Shown here: piece by piece, positions 24,609-32,743 of the stretch
Layout of the letters: every line of letters begins with the position of its first letter
Position numbering within the stretch: position 1 is the stretch's first letter
Source of the DNA: Aquimarina aggregata
Lineage (GTDB): Bacteria > Bacteroidota > Bacteroidia > Flavobacteriales > Flavobacteriaceae
Length of the DNA stretch: 64,000 nucleotides
Assembly: GCF_001632745.1 (NCBI RefSeq)
Contig: NZ_LQRT01000001.1
Location: 345,715 to 409,714, forward strand
Direction: 5' to 3'
Made by a program: the position numbers and the translations under genes
The notes under the pieces: model-generated
What the model was told of the DNA's origin: nothing
What the model saw: only the letters and a program-made list of their open reading frames with translations
Databases searched by the model: none

Positions 24609-25889
24609 ATGAATAATCTTAATCGTAAAGTTGCTATTATTGGTGGAGCCAGGATTCCTTTTACAAAATCTTTTACCCACTACACTCGTGTTTCGAACAA
24701 TAGTTTAATGACCGGTGCTCTAAAGGCTCTCGTTAAAAAGTATAATCTTGAAGGAAAAAAAATTGACGAAATTGCTTTAGGAACTTTGATTCATTATTCA
24801 ACAGATTGGAATTGGGCAAGAGAAAATGTCCTTAGTAGCGGATTAGACCCTCATTCTCCAGTTCATTTTATAAGTAGGGCATGCGGTACAAGTCTTGACG
24901 CAGCGAATACTATTGCCATGAAAATTGCAACAGGGCAGATTGATATCGGAATTGCAGGAGGAAGTGATACCAATAGTGACACTCCATTGACTATTCGTCA
25001 ATCCTTGGCGTGGGACCTTATGGATATTCGAAATGCAAAAACAACTGGAAAGCGATTACAACAAATTTTTAAAACAAAATGGTTTGACTTTTTTAAATTG
25101 CTGTATCCAAGTGTATACGAACCTCGCACCAAAATGAGTATGGGTGATCATACAGAATTAACTGTAAAAAAATGGGGTATTAATAGAATTGAGCAAGATG
25201 AACTTGCTTACCTGAGTCATCATAAAGCTCAAAAAGCTTATGAAGATGGCTTTTATGACGATTTAGTTTATGAATTTAACGGGATCAAAAAGGATAGTAT
25301 TATTAGAGGCAATACCTCTATTGAAAAACTAAGCACTCTAAAACCGGCATTTGACAAATCAGATTCTGGTACGCTAACTGCAGGAAATAGCTCAGCGTTT
25401 ACCGATGGAGCTTCTACAATTCTTCTTACCTCTGAAGAATATGCAAAAGAACATAATTTAGAAATTGAAGCAAATTTGATAGATATTCAAAATGCGGCGT
25501 TTGATTATGTAAATGGAGAAGATTTATTACTTGCCCCAACAGTAGCGGTCTCTAACCTATTAAAACGTAATAATCTCACATTACAAGACTTTGATTTTTA
25601 TGAAATACATGAAGCCTTTTCTGGACAAGTGTTAGCAACTTTAAAAGCATGGGAAAGTGATGATTTTGCGCGTAATGTTCTTAATAGAGATAAAGCTTTG
25701 GGCGCTATAGATCGTACTAAAATAAATACAAAAGGCGGCAGTACTGCCATGGGACATCCTTTTTCTGCAACAGGAACCCGAGTACTAGCCAATGCTGCAA
25801 AAATTATAAAAGAAAATGGAGGTGGTCGTTGTCTTGTTTCTGTCTGTACAGCAGGCGGAATGGGAACAGCAGCTATTGTCGAAGGCTAA
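24609..25889 (+). CDS. Acetyl-CoA acyltransferase (thiolase)
   Basis: 426 residues, typical of the FadI-like thiolases. The nucleophile Cys92 lies in HFISRACGTSLDAA; NNSLMTGAL precedes it and GGSDTNSD follows. The C-terminal catalytic pieces are DFYEIHEAFSGQ, GGSTAMGHPFSATGTR and SVCTAGGMGTAA, in which the histidine and second cysteine of the family are seen. It would catalyse thiolytic cleavage of 3-ketoacyl-CoA in beta-oxidation, or the reverse condensation. No hydratase or dehydrogenase partner is adjacent. The MOSC gene follows after 3 nt, so the two form an operon. Confidence 0.92.
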   Translation: MNNLNRKVAIIGGARIPFTKSFTHYTRVSNNSLMTGALKALVKKYNLEGKKIDEIALGTLIHYSTDWNWARENVLSSGLDPHSPVHFISRACGTSLDAANTIAMKIATGQIDIGIAGGSDTNSDTPLTIRQSLAWDLMDIRNAKTTGKRLQQIFKTKWFDFFKLLYPSVYEPRTKMSMGDHTELTVKKWGINRIEQDELAYLSHHKAQKAYEDGFYDDLVYEFNGIKKDSIIRGNTSIEKLSTLKPAFDKSDSGTLTAGNSSAFTDGASTILLTSEEYAKEHNLEIEANLIDIQNAAFDYVNGEDLLLAPTVAVSNLLKRNNLTLQDFDFYEIHEAFSGQVLATLKAWESDDFARNVLNRDKALGAIDRTKINTKGGSTAMGHPFSATGTRVLANAAKIIKENGGGRCLVSVCTAGGMGTAAIVEG

Positions 25890-25892
25890 AAA

Positions 25893-26693
25893 ATGAAAAA
25901 ACCTTATATCTCAAAAATTCGTGTCTATCCTGTAAAATCATTAGACCCCATAGAAGTTAATAAAGCAGAAATAGGCATTCACTCACTTCGTTATGATAGA
26001 GAATTTGCTATGGTTGCAGATGACCGACGCTATGTAAACGCTAAACGAACTGGGCGTGTTAATCAATTAAAAGCAACTTACGACTTACCTAATCAACGTA
26101 TTTTCTTATCTCATAGAGATGGGGGAGAAATAAATGATTTTGAGTTAAGAGAAAATAATAAAGCGTTAGAAAAGTATTTAGAAGATTTTTTTGATATGAA
26201 ACTCACCTTATATCATCGTACCAGAGGCGAACTTATGGACATTCCTAAGGCGAGTAGTATCACTATTGTTAGTGAAGCATCTTTACAATCTTTACATCAA
26301 GATTTTAGTGATCATACACTAGAAGATTTGCGATTACGTTTTCGGGCCAATATTGAAATCGGAGGTGTAGATCCTTATTGGGAAGAAAAACTATTTGGTG
26401 AACAAGGTATCGGTTTTCGTTTTCTGGTAGGCAATGTTGAGATGATTGGTGTAAGTCCTCGAGCACGTTGTAATGTTCCTCCTCGAGATCCCTTTACAGG
26501 AGAAACAGATAAAACCTTTGTAAAAACGATGCTAGAAAGTAGGTCTAAAAGCCTACCAACAGATAGTTTATTGTCAAACTATGGAAGTTTGTATCATTTA
26601 ACCGTGAATACATTTGTGCCCGAATCAGAAAAAGGAAAAATAATTACGGTCGGTGATGAAATAGAAATTATCGAACCTGTACGATTGCAATAA
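25893..26693 (+). CDS. MOSC-domain protein (MOSC N-terminal barrel plus MOSC)
   Basis: 266 residues. The N-terminal beta barrel begins ISKIRVYPVKSLDPIEV with EFAMVADDRRYVNAKR, as in YcbX and mARC proteins. The MOSC core carries RFRANIEIGGVDPYWEEKLFG and the conserved cysteine in SPRARCNVPPRDPFTGE, expected to bind the molybdenum cofactor sulfur. Such proteins reduce N-hydroxylated compounds or carry sulfur. There is no ferredoxin domain, so an outside electron donor would be needed. Coupled to the thiolase by a 3-nt gap; a metabolic link between the two is not obvious. Confidence 0.88.
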   Translation: MKKPYISKIRVYPVKSLDPIEVNKAEIGIHSLRYDREFAMVADDRRYVNAKRTGRVNQLKATYDLPNQRIFLSHRDGGEINDFELRENNKALEKYLEDFFDMKLTLYHRTRGELMDIPKASSITIVSEASLQSLHQDFSDHTLEDLRLRFRANIEIGGVDPYWEEKLFGEQGIGFRFLVGNVEMIGVSPRARCNVPPRDPFTGETDKTFVKTMLESRSKSLPTDSLLSNYGSLYHLTVNTFVPESEKGKIITVGDEIEIIEPVRLQ

Positions 26694-26707
26694 TAAAGTG
26701 TGTATTT

Positions 26708-26854
26708 TTTTAATTGAGGTCTGGCAATCATGTAACCAAACCCCAATTAAAACAATCTTACAAAGCTTTTGTTACCGATACTTTTCTAAGATTATATTGA
26801 TGATTATAGTTCTAATATCTATTTTTTAGAACCATCGTTTTGTAATCATCATTA
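26708..26854 (-). ncRNA. Possible small RNA (or 8-codon peptide mRNA) under a TTGTCC-type promoter
   Basis: A promoter at 26861-26919 points left into a gap with no gene. The predicted transcript begins near 26854 and reaches a 17-bp hairpin (26708-26724 with 26736-26752). On the minus strand every pair forms, two as G-U; on the plus strand the same positions are A-C mismatches. This supports the minus-strand RNA as the functional one. No T-tract follows, so the 3' end is uncertain. Directly at the predicted start there is a tiny frame, 26852-26826 (MMITKRWF), which would be leaderless. The existence of the transcript is inference from promoter and structure. Confidence 0.35.
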
Positions 26855-26860
26855 TTAAAA

Positions 26861-26919
26861 CAAAAATACTTTTGAATCCGCGTAAATGAAATGGACAAAT
26901 AACGCTAGTTCATGGATAA
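26861..26919 (-). promoter_or_regulatory. Orphan TTGTCC-type promoter with 21-bp direct repeat, minus strand
   Basis: On the minus strand TTATCCATGAACTAGCG starts at 26919, TTGTCCATTTCATT at 26898 and TATTTTTG (TAnnTTTG) at 26868. The spacings 21 and 30 equal those in front of the AhpD-like operon, and the boxes are nearly the same. It is the only copy without an annotated gene behind it. Confidence 0.55.
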
Positions 26920-26943
26920 TTTTCCTGAAATGTTATTTTTAAT

Positions 26944-27147
26944 CTAAATATAAGTTAACGGTCCTATAGGAGAAGTTATGCCTGAATTAATTGATGTTAA
27001 ACATTCTAACGAAGACGTTGGTAAATCCGTTTTAGTAGTATTTGACACTTTCGAAATTCCTCCCCCATTGATTGAAGCCATATCCCCTAATTTTGCAATT
27101 TTGGTTTTTTCTAAATTGAGTAAAGATTTTTTGTGATTTGTTTTCAT
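26944..27147 (-). CDS. Probable RiPP precursor peptide (class I lanthipeptide-like leader, GG type)
   Basis: 67 residues. The first ~30, KKSLLNLEKTKIAKLGDMASINGGG, follow the Bacteroidota natural-product leader pattern: basic start, regularly spaced Leu/Ile, an L-x-x-M-x-x-I stretch and a terminal double glycine. The ~37-residue core is rich in Ser and Thr (about 14) with a single cysteine in SSLECLTS and ends in PLTYI. Many Ser/Thr with one Cys would allow dehydration and one thioether ring. No LanB, LanC, cyclase or ABC transporter lies in the window, so modification enzymes would have to act from elsewhere. Upstream, TACTTTG near 27180 is close to, but one base short of, TAnnTTTG. Confidence 0.6.
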   Translation of the reverse strand: MKTNHKKSLLNLEKTKIAKLGDMASINGGGISKVSNTTKTDLPTSSLECLTSINSGITSPIGPLTYI

Positions 27148-27278
27148 GTGAAAGTAAAGTTTTAATTTGAAGAATCACAAAGTACACGTTTTAATTATGT
27201 CTAACAGGAAACGCTGCCCAAAATTGATTAATTTTAGGTAGTATTTCTTATAATTTTAAAAACACAAGAAACTGATTA

Positions 27279-28973
27279 TCAGTTGCTTATTTTTTTAATA
27301 AAATAGGAAGGATAGATTCCTGTTTTTTTATAGAAAGCAGAAGAAAATGATTGCGCATTTTTAAAACCTACTTCTTCAGCTATAGCCTTGATAGTATAGG
27401 ATCGTAAAGATTTATTTTCTGTTAACTGTGCAACGGCATAGTCGATTCTTAAATTATTAAGGTAATTGGCAAAATTCACATTCTTATATACATTAATAAT
27501 CTTTGATAAGTAAGCACTATTAGTCTGTAATTCTTTGGCTAGCGAATTCAAAGTATAATGTTTTTTAGAAAACTTATCGGACTGCTCAAAATTCTGAAGC
27601 TTTTTTAATACGGTTGCTATAACATCTTTAGGGATATCTAACTCTTCCTTTTTTGGAAGTTCAGTAATGATAGTTGGTTTTGTTTCCGCAGATTCTCTAT
27701 TTTTTTGAGCTGTAAGTAATCTTTCAAATCGCTTTTTATTTAGGTAACTTCTCCTAAAACCATATATCGCTAGAGCGAGAACTATTGCAAGAATTATGAT
27801 TAATAATAGTATTGTATCTCTTTTTAAAAAAGTTTCTTCTTGTAATTGATCTATTAACTTTTCTTTTTCTGCAATAAGCTCAACGGTATCATACTTTTCA
27901 TTAATGTTTTTGGTTAAGTATAGTTGATCTGCATGTTTAATACTATCTAACCTCAACAACGTATTGATATATTCAATTTGTCCTTCTGCATCTTGTTTTG
28001 ATTTAGAATACTTGATTAAATAATTATACGTATCCATCAATTCAGGAATAACATTTTCAGTTTCCTTAAAAATACGATCAACGCTTTTAAAAAATTTGAT
28101 ACTGGTTTCTGTATCGCCAAGATCATTATAAGAACGAGCTATATAATAGTCGCAAGTAGCGACTCTTGTTTCTTCTTTATCAAATTGTTTAATTAAGTCT
28201 TTGCCTTTTTGTAAACTATCGATAGCTCTAATATATTTTTTTGATAAATATTGATGTATTCCTGAAGTAACTACTAGATAAGAGTATGTTGTTGAATCTT
28301 TGACCTTTAAAGTTTCAATTATTCCCTCATTAGTATAAAATTTTGCTTTATCCAATTCTCTACTATGAATATATGAATCCGCTAAAGCAAAAAGAACTTT
28401 ATTTATATTCAATGGTTTACTGTATTCAGGGTTCTTTTTAAGAAAAGTTAAATATTCTTCAAAAATAATTTGCGCTTCTTCTCGTTCTCCTGAAGCATTT
28501 TTTAATAAACCTATATTAAATTTTAATGTCCTGTATAAACTCTCATTTCCATTTTCCTTAGCAGAATTTGAAGCGTTGAGATAAAAATCCAAAGCTTTCT
28601 TACGATTTCCTTTTTCAAAATACACATTTCCTTTTACTAAATAACCTAAAGCTGGGTAAGTTGGGAAGCCTTTTCCTTTAGTTAATGAGATTAAACTATC
28701 TGCATATGATAGCTGTTTTTCTTTATTTAGAGTAGATAGAAAACAATAAACATCTGCCATAGCCAATGTATCAGCCTGTGATTTAGCATCGTTTAACGAA
28801 ACTAACAATGTTTGTATTTTCACACTATCAGGTAGTGTTGATATTTTTGCTCTTAATCTATCAAAATTTGAAACTTCTTGTGTTGCATTGCTGGCTTTGG
28901 ATTGCCCGTTTATTTGTTCTAAAAAAACAAATAAAACTATCAAATAACATAAAAGCCAATATTTTTTGCTCAT
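27279..28973 (-). CDS. Membrane-anchored TPR protein with AraC-type DNA-binding domain (copy 1)
   Basis: 564 residues: a signal peptide ending at QINGQ, a helical TPR region to about residue 360, a transmembrane segment near 381-404 (ILLLIIILAIVLALAIYGF), and a C-terminal AraC double helix-turn-helix (SLAKELQTNSAYLSKIINVY and IKAIAEEVGFKNAQSFSSAFYKKTGIYPSYF). This is the one-piece transmembrane regulator design of Bacteroidota. It follows a close paralogue after 47 nt, and the first 55 codons of both are almost identical at DNA level. Likely targets are the two lipoproteins at 30939 and 31967, or the RiPP precursor; this is inference. Confidence 0.85.
   Translation of the reverse strand: MSKKYWLLCYLIVLFVFLEQINGQSKASNATQEVSNFDRLRAKISTLPDSVKIQTLLVSLNDAKSQADTLAMADVYCFLSTLNKEKQLSYADSLISLTKGKGFPTYPALGYLVKGNVYFEKGNRKKALDFYLNASNSAKENGNESLYRTLKFNIGLLKNASGEREEAQIIFEEYLTFLKKNPEYSKPLNINKVLFALADSYIHSRELDKAKFYTNEGIIETLKVKDSTTYSYLVVTSGIHQYLSKKYIRAIDSLQKGKDLIKQFDKEETRVATCDYYIARSYNDLGDTETSIKFFKSVDRIFKETENVIPELMDTYNYLIKYSKSKQDAEGQIEYINTLLRLDSIKHADQLYLTKNINEKYDTVELIAEKEKLIDQLQEETFLKRDTILLLIIILAIVLALAIYGFRRSYLNKKRFERLLTAQKNRESAETKPTIITELPKKEELDIPKDVIATVLKKLQNFEQSDKFSKKHYTLNSLAKELQTNSAYLSKIINVYKNVNFANYLNNLRIDYAVAQLTENKSLRSYTIKAIAEEVGFKNAQSFSSAFYKKTGIYPSYFIKKISN
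28768..28934 (-). repeat. 167-bp exact repeat, copy A (5' end of TPR-AraC gene 1)
   Basis: Identical base for base to 30528-30694. It covers the signal peptide end and the first ~55 codons. Downstream of it the two genes diverge quickly to what looks like roughly half protein identity. The pattern suggests recent gene conversion or an unequal exchange at the 5' ends. Confidence 0.9.
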
Positions 28974-29020
28974 TAGGCTGTAATTTTAATTAATAAACCT
29001 TGTATCTTATTAAATCAATA

Positions 29021-30733
29021 CTAAATAGTAACCTTATTATCGTTCTTTAAGTTCTTAATAAAATACGAAGGGTAAATACCTGTTTTTTTACGAAACGCCT
29101 TTGCAAAAGATTCTGCTGTATTAAAGCCTATCTCTTGTGCAATTGCTTTAATTGTATACTTTCTAAATTTTGTGTCAGATTGCAATTTTTCAACAATAAA
29201 ATCAATTCGCAGATCATTAATATATTGATTCATACTTTTTCCCTTATATCTATTCACTACCAAAGATAAATAACTAGAGTTTGAGTTAAATCTTTTTGCT
29301 AAATCTTTAGAATTTATATTTCGTTGAAGATAAATTTCTTGTTTTTCAAACATTAGTAATTTCCCAAGCAACTGATCAACTACTTCTTTACTAATATTTA
29401 CTTTATCTAAAGAGGATTCTTTATTTGATATTTTATTGTTCTGTTTAGTCTTATTTAGTAATTTAAGAAATCGTTTTTTGTTTATATAGTTTCTTCTATA
29501 ACCATAAATAGCTATTAAAATCAAAACTATAAGGAAAAGGGTTAAAACATTAATCTTATCTTTATTAAAAAAGTTTTCATGTTTCAATTCTGTAATTAGC
29601 CTTTCCTTTTCAGAAATCAATTCGACCGTATCATACTTTTTATTTATTCCTTTAATCAAATGTATTTGACTATCATCTTTTATACTGTCAAATTTTAGTA
29701 AACTATTTATATACTCAATTTGCTTCGGTACATTTTGTTTAAATTTATAATATTTGATTAAATAATTATAAGCATCTAACACTCGTGGAACTACATATTC
29801 AGTTTCTTCGAGAGTCTTATTTACATTTTCAAAATATAATATACTATTCTCTATTTCTCCAAGAGAATCATAAGAAAGTCCTATATAATAATCACATAAT
29901 GCAATTCTTAGGCCTTTTTCATTTGACTTTTGTATTATCTTTTTTCCTTTTTCTAAACTATCAATAGCTTTATGATAGCTTTTTAATTGATAATCTATTA
30001 TTCCAGAATTAATAACAAGGTAAGAATATGTGAGACTATCATCTATTTTTAAAGTATGTCGAATTCCTATATTAGTATATCGTTTTGCCAAATCAAACTG
30101 GTTATTCTTAAGATATGAATCAGCTACTGCAAAAAGAACTCTATTATAAGTAATTGCATTTTTGTACTTAGGGTTTTGATCTAGAAAATTCAAATATTCT
30201 ACAAAAATAGTTTGAGCTTCTTCTATTTCGCCAACAATATCTTTTAATAACCCTATATTAAATTTTAATGTTCGATATAAGAGTTCATTTTTACTGTTCT
30301 TTGCTGATTTAGAAGCTATTAGATAAAACCCTAAAGCTTCTTCATAGTTTCCATGTTCATATTCTCCTATTCCTTTACTCAAATAGCCCCTTGCTGGATA
30401 TCTAAAATACCCTTTCCCTTCTGTTAAAACAATCAAACTATCTGCATACACAAAACTATTTTTATATAACGTCTGATTTTCTCCCGTTACCCTTGACAAA
30501 AAATAATACGCATCTGCCATGGCTAGAGTATCAGCCTGTGATTTAGCATCGTTTAACGAAACTAACAATGTTTGTATTTTCACACTATCAGGTAGTGTTG
30601 ATATTTTTGCTCTTAATCTATCAAAATTTGAAACTTCTTGTGTTGCATTGCTGGCTTTGGATTGCCCGTTTATTTGTTCTAAAAAAACAAATAACATTAA
30701 TAAACTACTTAAAAGTAAATATCTTTTATTCAT
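29021..30733 (-). CDS. Membrane-anchored TPR protein with AraC-type DNA-binding domain (copy 2)
   Basis: 570 residues with the same layout as its neighbour: signal peptide (FLEQINGQ), TPR region, transmembrane segment near 389-411 (VLTLFLIVLILIAIYGY), and the AraC double helix-turn-helix (DLAKRFNSNSSYLSLVVNRY and IKAIAQEIGFNTAESFAKAFRKKTGIYPSYF). The recognition helices differ from copy 1 (NTAESFAKAF versus NAQSFSSAFY), so the two may have different target sites. It diverges from the DUF5648 lipoprotein at 30939, with 205 nt of shared control region. Insertion or loss of short stretches in the linker before the DNA-binding domain also separates the two copies. Confidence 0.85.
   Translation of the reverse strand: MNKRYLLLSSLLMLFVFLEQINGQSKASNATQEVSNFDRLRAKISTLPDSVKIQTLLVSLNDAKSQADTLAMADAYYFLSRVTGENQTLYKNSFVYADSLIVLTEGKGYFRYPARGYLSKGIGEYEHGNYEEALGFYLIASKSAKNSKNELLYRTLKFNIGLLKDIVGEIEEAQTIFVEYLNFLDQNPKYKNAITYNRVLFAVADSYLKNNQFDLAKRYTNIGIRHTLKIDDSLTYSYLVINSGIIDYQLKSYHKAIDSLEKGKKIIQKSNEKGLRIALCDYYIGLSYDSLGEIENSILYFENVNKTLEETEYVVPRVLDAYNYLIKYYKFKQNVPKQIEYINSLLKFDSIKDDSQIHLIKGINKKYDTVELISEKERLITELKHENFFNKDKINVLTLFLIVLILIAIYGYRRNYINKKRFLKLLNKTKQNNKISNKESSLDKVNISKEVVDQLLGKLLMFEKQEIYLQRNINSKDLAKRFNSNSSYLSLVVNRYKGKSMNQYINDLRIDFIVEKLQSDTKFRKYTIKAIAQEIGFNTAESFAKAFRKKTGIYPSYFIKNLKNDNKVTI
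30528..30694 (-). repeat. 167-bp exact repeat, copy B (5' end of TPR-AraC gene 2)
   Basis: Exact copy of 28768-28934, direct orientation, 1760 nt apart. It covers the same coding positions in the second paralogue. Confidence 0.9.
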
Positions 30734-30862
30734 ACCAATACCATTAGAATAGAGATCATCATATTTCTGACAAAGACTGTAAAAATAGGGATTTTAGAAT
30801 CCTAATACTACTTGACATTTATAAATTTAAAGTCCTGATTTATAAATATCAGGAATATCAAC

Positions 30863-30894
30863 TTGTAGTTTACTGTCTATTGAAACTAGCTTTG
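30863..30894 (+). promoter_or_regulatory. Bacteroidota -33/-7 promoter for the first DUF5648 lipoprotein
   Basis: TTG at 30863-30865 and TAGCTTTG at 30887-30894, spacer 21 nt, a good consensus match. Transcription would start near 30901, a short leader for the gene at 30939. Confidence 0.6.
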
Positions 30895-30938
30895 AGGTTT
30901 CAAACAAATCAGTTCACAAATCTTTATTTCTTAATCTT

Positions 30939-31523
30939 ATGAAAAATACTTTTCTTTCATCATTTGCAATATTACTATTCACTATCACATTTTCTTTTAC
31001 TTCTTGTGAAAAAGATGAACAAGAGGCTAATCCAGATCAAAACAGTAATCAAACTGAAATCACTCCAGATACAAAAATAACCGGTAAAGCTGCTGGATTT
31101 ACAAATGAAAAAGTCTATAGATATTATCAAGGCGGGAGTTCTTCTTTACATACATACAGAACGCAAAGTGGAACAGGATCTGCTATTGGGCGTAGAGAAG
31201 GAATTGCATTTACAATTCCCACCTCAGCGTCTTCATCTGGAGTAGATCGAAACAAATACAACTTCTTATGGTTTCTTTTACACCCCCAACAAAAAGACTT
31301 TATATTAACAACAAGTTCATCTGAATTCTGGAATTTACGTCGTCAAGGTTGGAAAAATGTAACCTACAAATATATTTTGATACAAAAAGGATCAGGGAAT
31401 GGAGCAAAAAAACTCTATCGTTTTTATGATACCAAAAACTCTGATCATTTGTTTACTAAAAATTACACCGAAGGAGTTAATGCAGGTTTAAAATATGAAG
31501 GAACCGTTGGCTGGGTCTTTTAA
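30939..31523 (+). CDS. DUF5648-type lipoprotein (copy 1)
   Basis: 194 residues. The lipoprotein signal has its cysteine at 23 (FTFSFTSCEKDEQEA). After an acidic, Asn/Gln-rich linker there are two DUF5648-like repeats: VYRYYQGGSSSLHTYRT near the start and LYRFYDTKNSDHLFTKNYTEGVNAGLKYEGTVGWVF at the end. The Y-R-x-Y ... DH-x-x-T ... G-x-x-YEG pattern is that of the repeat found in many secreted bacterial proteins, probably ligand or glycan binding, of unknown function. It pairs with the paralogue at 31967 and diverges from the TPR-AraC regulators. Confidence 0.75.
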   Translation: MKNTFLSSFAILLFTITFSFTSCEKDEQEANPDQNSNQTEITPDTKITGKAAGFTNEKVYRYYQGGSSSLHTYRTQSGTGSAIGRREGIAFTIPTSASSSGVDRNKYNFLWFLLHPQQKDFILTTSSSEFWNLRRQGWKNVTYKYILIQKGSGNGAKKLYRFYDTKNSDHLFTKNYTEGVNAGLKYEGTVGWVF

Positions 31524-31966
31524 GAATCAAATAATAATCAGAAGAACAATCTTTACATTATTAAATTAATTTACTGGGGAATAGATAATTAATTAATATG
31601 TCAAGAATGTTCATATCAAAACCCAAATTGTATAATTTGGGTTTTGTTTTTTGAAAGCCTGTTCCTGTAATATTTTTAAACAACCTACTATTTTCATATC
31701 TCTTTTTCAACAAGACCTATTACCCATTAATAGGTAAATAATCACCCCCTTTATTTATTCATCATTTTAAACAATATGAGGAATCATTATTTATGTGTTT
31801 CTATATAAATCCACTATATTCATAAGAGTAAACTCCTATAAATCAAATACTAAAAACTAACTAACACAAAAGAATAGTAAAACATGATACCCAACAATAC
31901 GTGAGAAATCATTAATAAAATACACTCCAGATAAATTTATTCAATAACTCTTAAAACTCTAAAACA
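31524..31966. other. 443-nt intergenic region between the DUF5648 paralogues
   Basis: It contains the terminator at 31618-31645. Beyond it the sequence is AT-rich with no open frame above about 10 codons. No promoter that I can defend was found ahead of 31967, and no similarity to the control region of the first copy was noticed. Confidence 0.5.
31618..31645 (+). terminator. Intrinsic terminator after DUF5648 copy 1
   Basis: AAAACCCAAATT at 31618-31629 pairs perfectly with 31634-31645 around a GTAT loop, followed by GTTTTTTG. A clear 12-bp stem with T-tract. Confidence 0.85.
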
Positions 31967-32548
31967 ATGAAAACCAACAAATTTTTATTCTCGATTTTTA
32001 CTTCATTTTTAATAAGTATAGTATTTATATCATGTGAAGTAGAAGAAAGTACAATACCAGCAGAGCAAATAGTCAAAGATGCTGATCTAAATTCTAATGA
32101 AACAACTGGAAAATCAAGTTTAAGGCGAGAAAATGTCTATCGATACTATAGTGGCGGATCTCAAACTATGCATACTTATAAAACTAGAAGTGGAAATGGT
32201 ATCGGGATCGGTAGCAGCGAAGGCGTTTCTTTTTCGACTCCTGTTACTACAAATGTAAACAGCGTTAACAGCAATGAATTTAATGTATTGTTTTTTATGC
32301 TACATCCCCAACGTAAAGATTTTGTAATAGGATCCGGAGTTGGTGAATTTCTTGATTTAAAAGGAAAAGGCTGGAGAGATGTAAGTGGTAGAAACTATGT
32401 ATTGATACATAAAAAACCAGGTAATGGCAGAAAAAAATTACACCGTTTTTATGGTGTTGCAAATTCTGATCATTTATACACCAAAAATTATGCTGAAGGA
32501 ATTAATGCCGGATACAGATATGAAGGAGTCACTGGTTGGGTATATTAA
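31967..32548 (+). CDS. DUF5648-type lipoprotein (copy 2)
   Basis: 193 residues, paralogue of the gene at 30939. The lipobox cysteine is at 24 (ISIVFISCEVEES). The repeats read VYRYYSGGSQTMHTYKTRSG and LHRFYGVANSDHLYTKNYAEGINAGYRYEGVTGWVY, with the middle segment FNVLFFMLHPQRKDFVIGSG matching FLWFLLHPQQKDFILTTSS of copy 1. Conservation is higher in the repeats than in the linker, as expected for functional surface domains. Followed by a strong terminator. The role is unknown; surface or periplasmic binding is the best guess. Confidence 0.75.
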   Translation: MKTNKFLFSIFTSFLISIVFISCEVEESTIPAEQIVKDADLNSNETTGKSSLRRENVYRYYSGGSQTMHTYKTRSGNGIGIGSSEGVSFSTPVTTNVNSVNSNEFNVLFFMLHPQRKDFVIGSGVGEFLDLKGKGWRDVSGRNYVLIHKKPGNGRKKLHRFYGVANSDHLYTKNYAEGINAGYRYEGVTGWVY

Positions 32549-32644
32549 ATGCTAAAAATTAGGTTAGACAATTTTTTTAAGACAATCAATTTAGACTATC
32601 TGGAGAAATAATAATGAATTGATTATTTTAGAACTCATTAAATT

Positions 32645-32674
32645 AAAAGTCCGAACCTTAAGATTCGGACTTTT
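32645..32674 (+). terminator. Intrinsic terminator after DUF5648 copy 2
   Basis: AAAAGTCCGAA at 32645-32655 pairs with 32664-32674 (TTCGGACTTTT), with an 8-nt loop and a T-tract overlapping the right arm. Confidence 0.85.
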
Positions 32675-32743
32675 TGTGATAACTTATATAGATATAGTGT
32701 TTATTATGAATAAGTTATTATTTTTGTTTACCAAATTTTATCT

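Noticed and set aside
26708..26752. Terminator of the thiolase-MOSC operon
   Set aside because: On the plus strand the stem has two A-C mismatches, T's precede it and A's follow it, the reverse of an intrinsic terminator. It fits the minus strand better.
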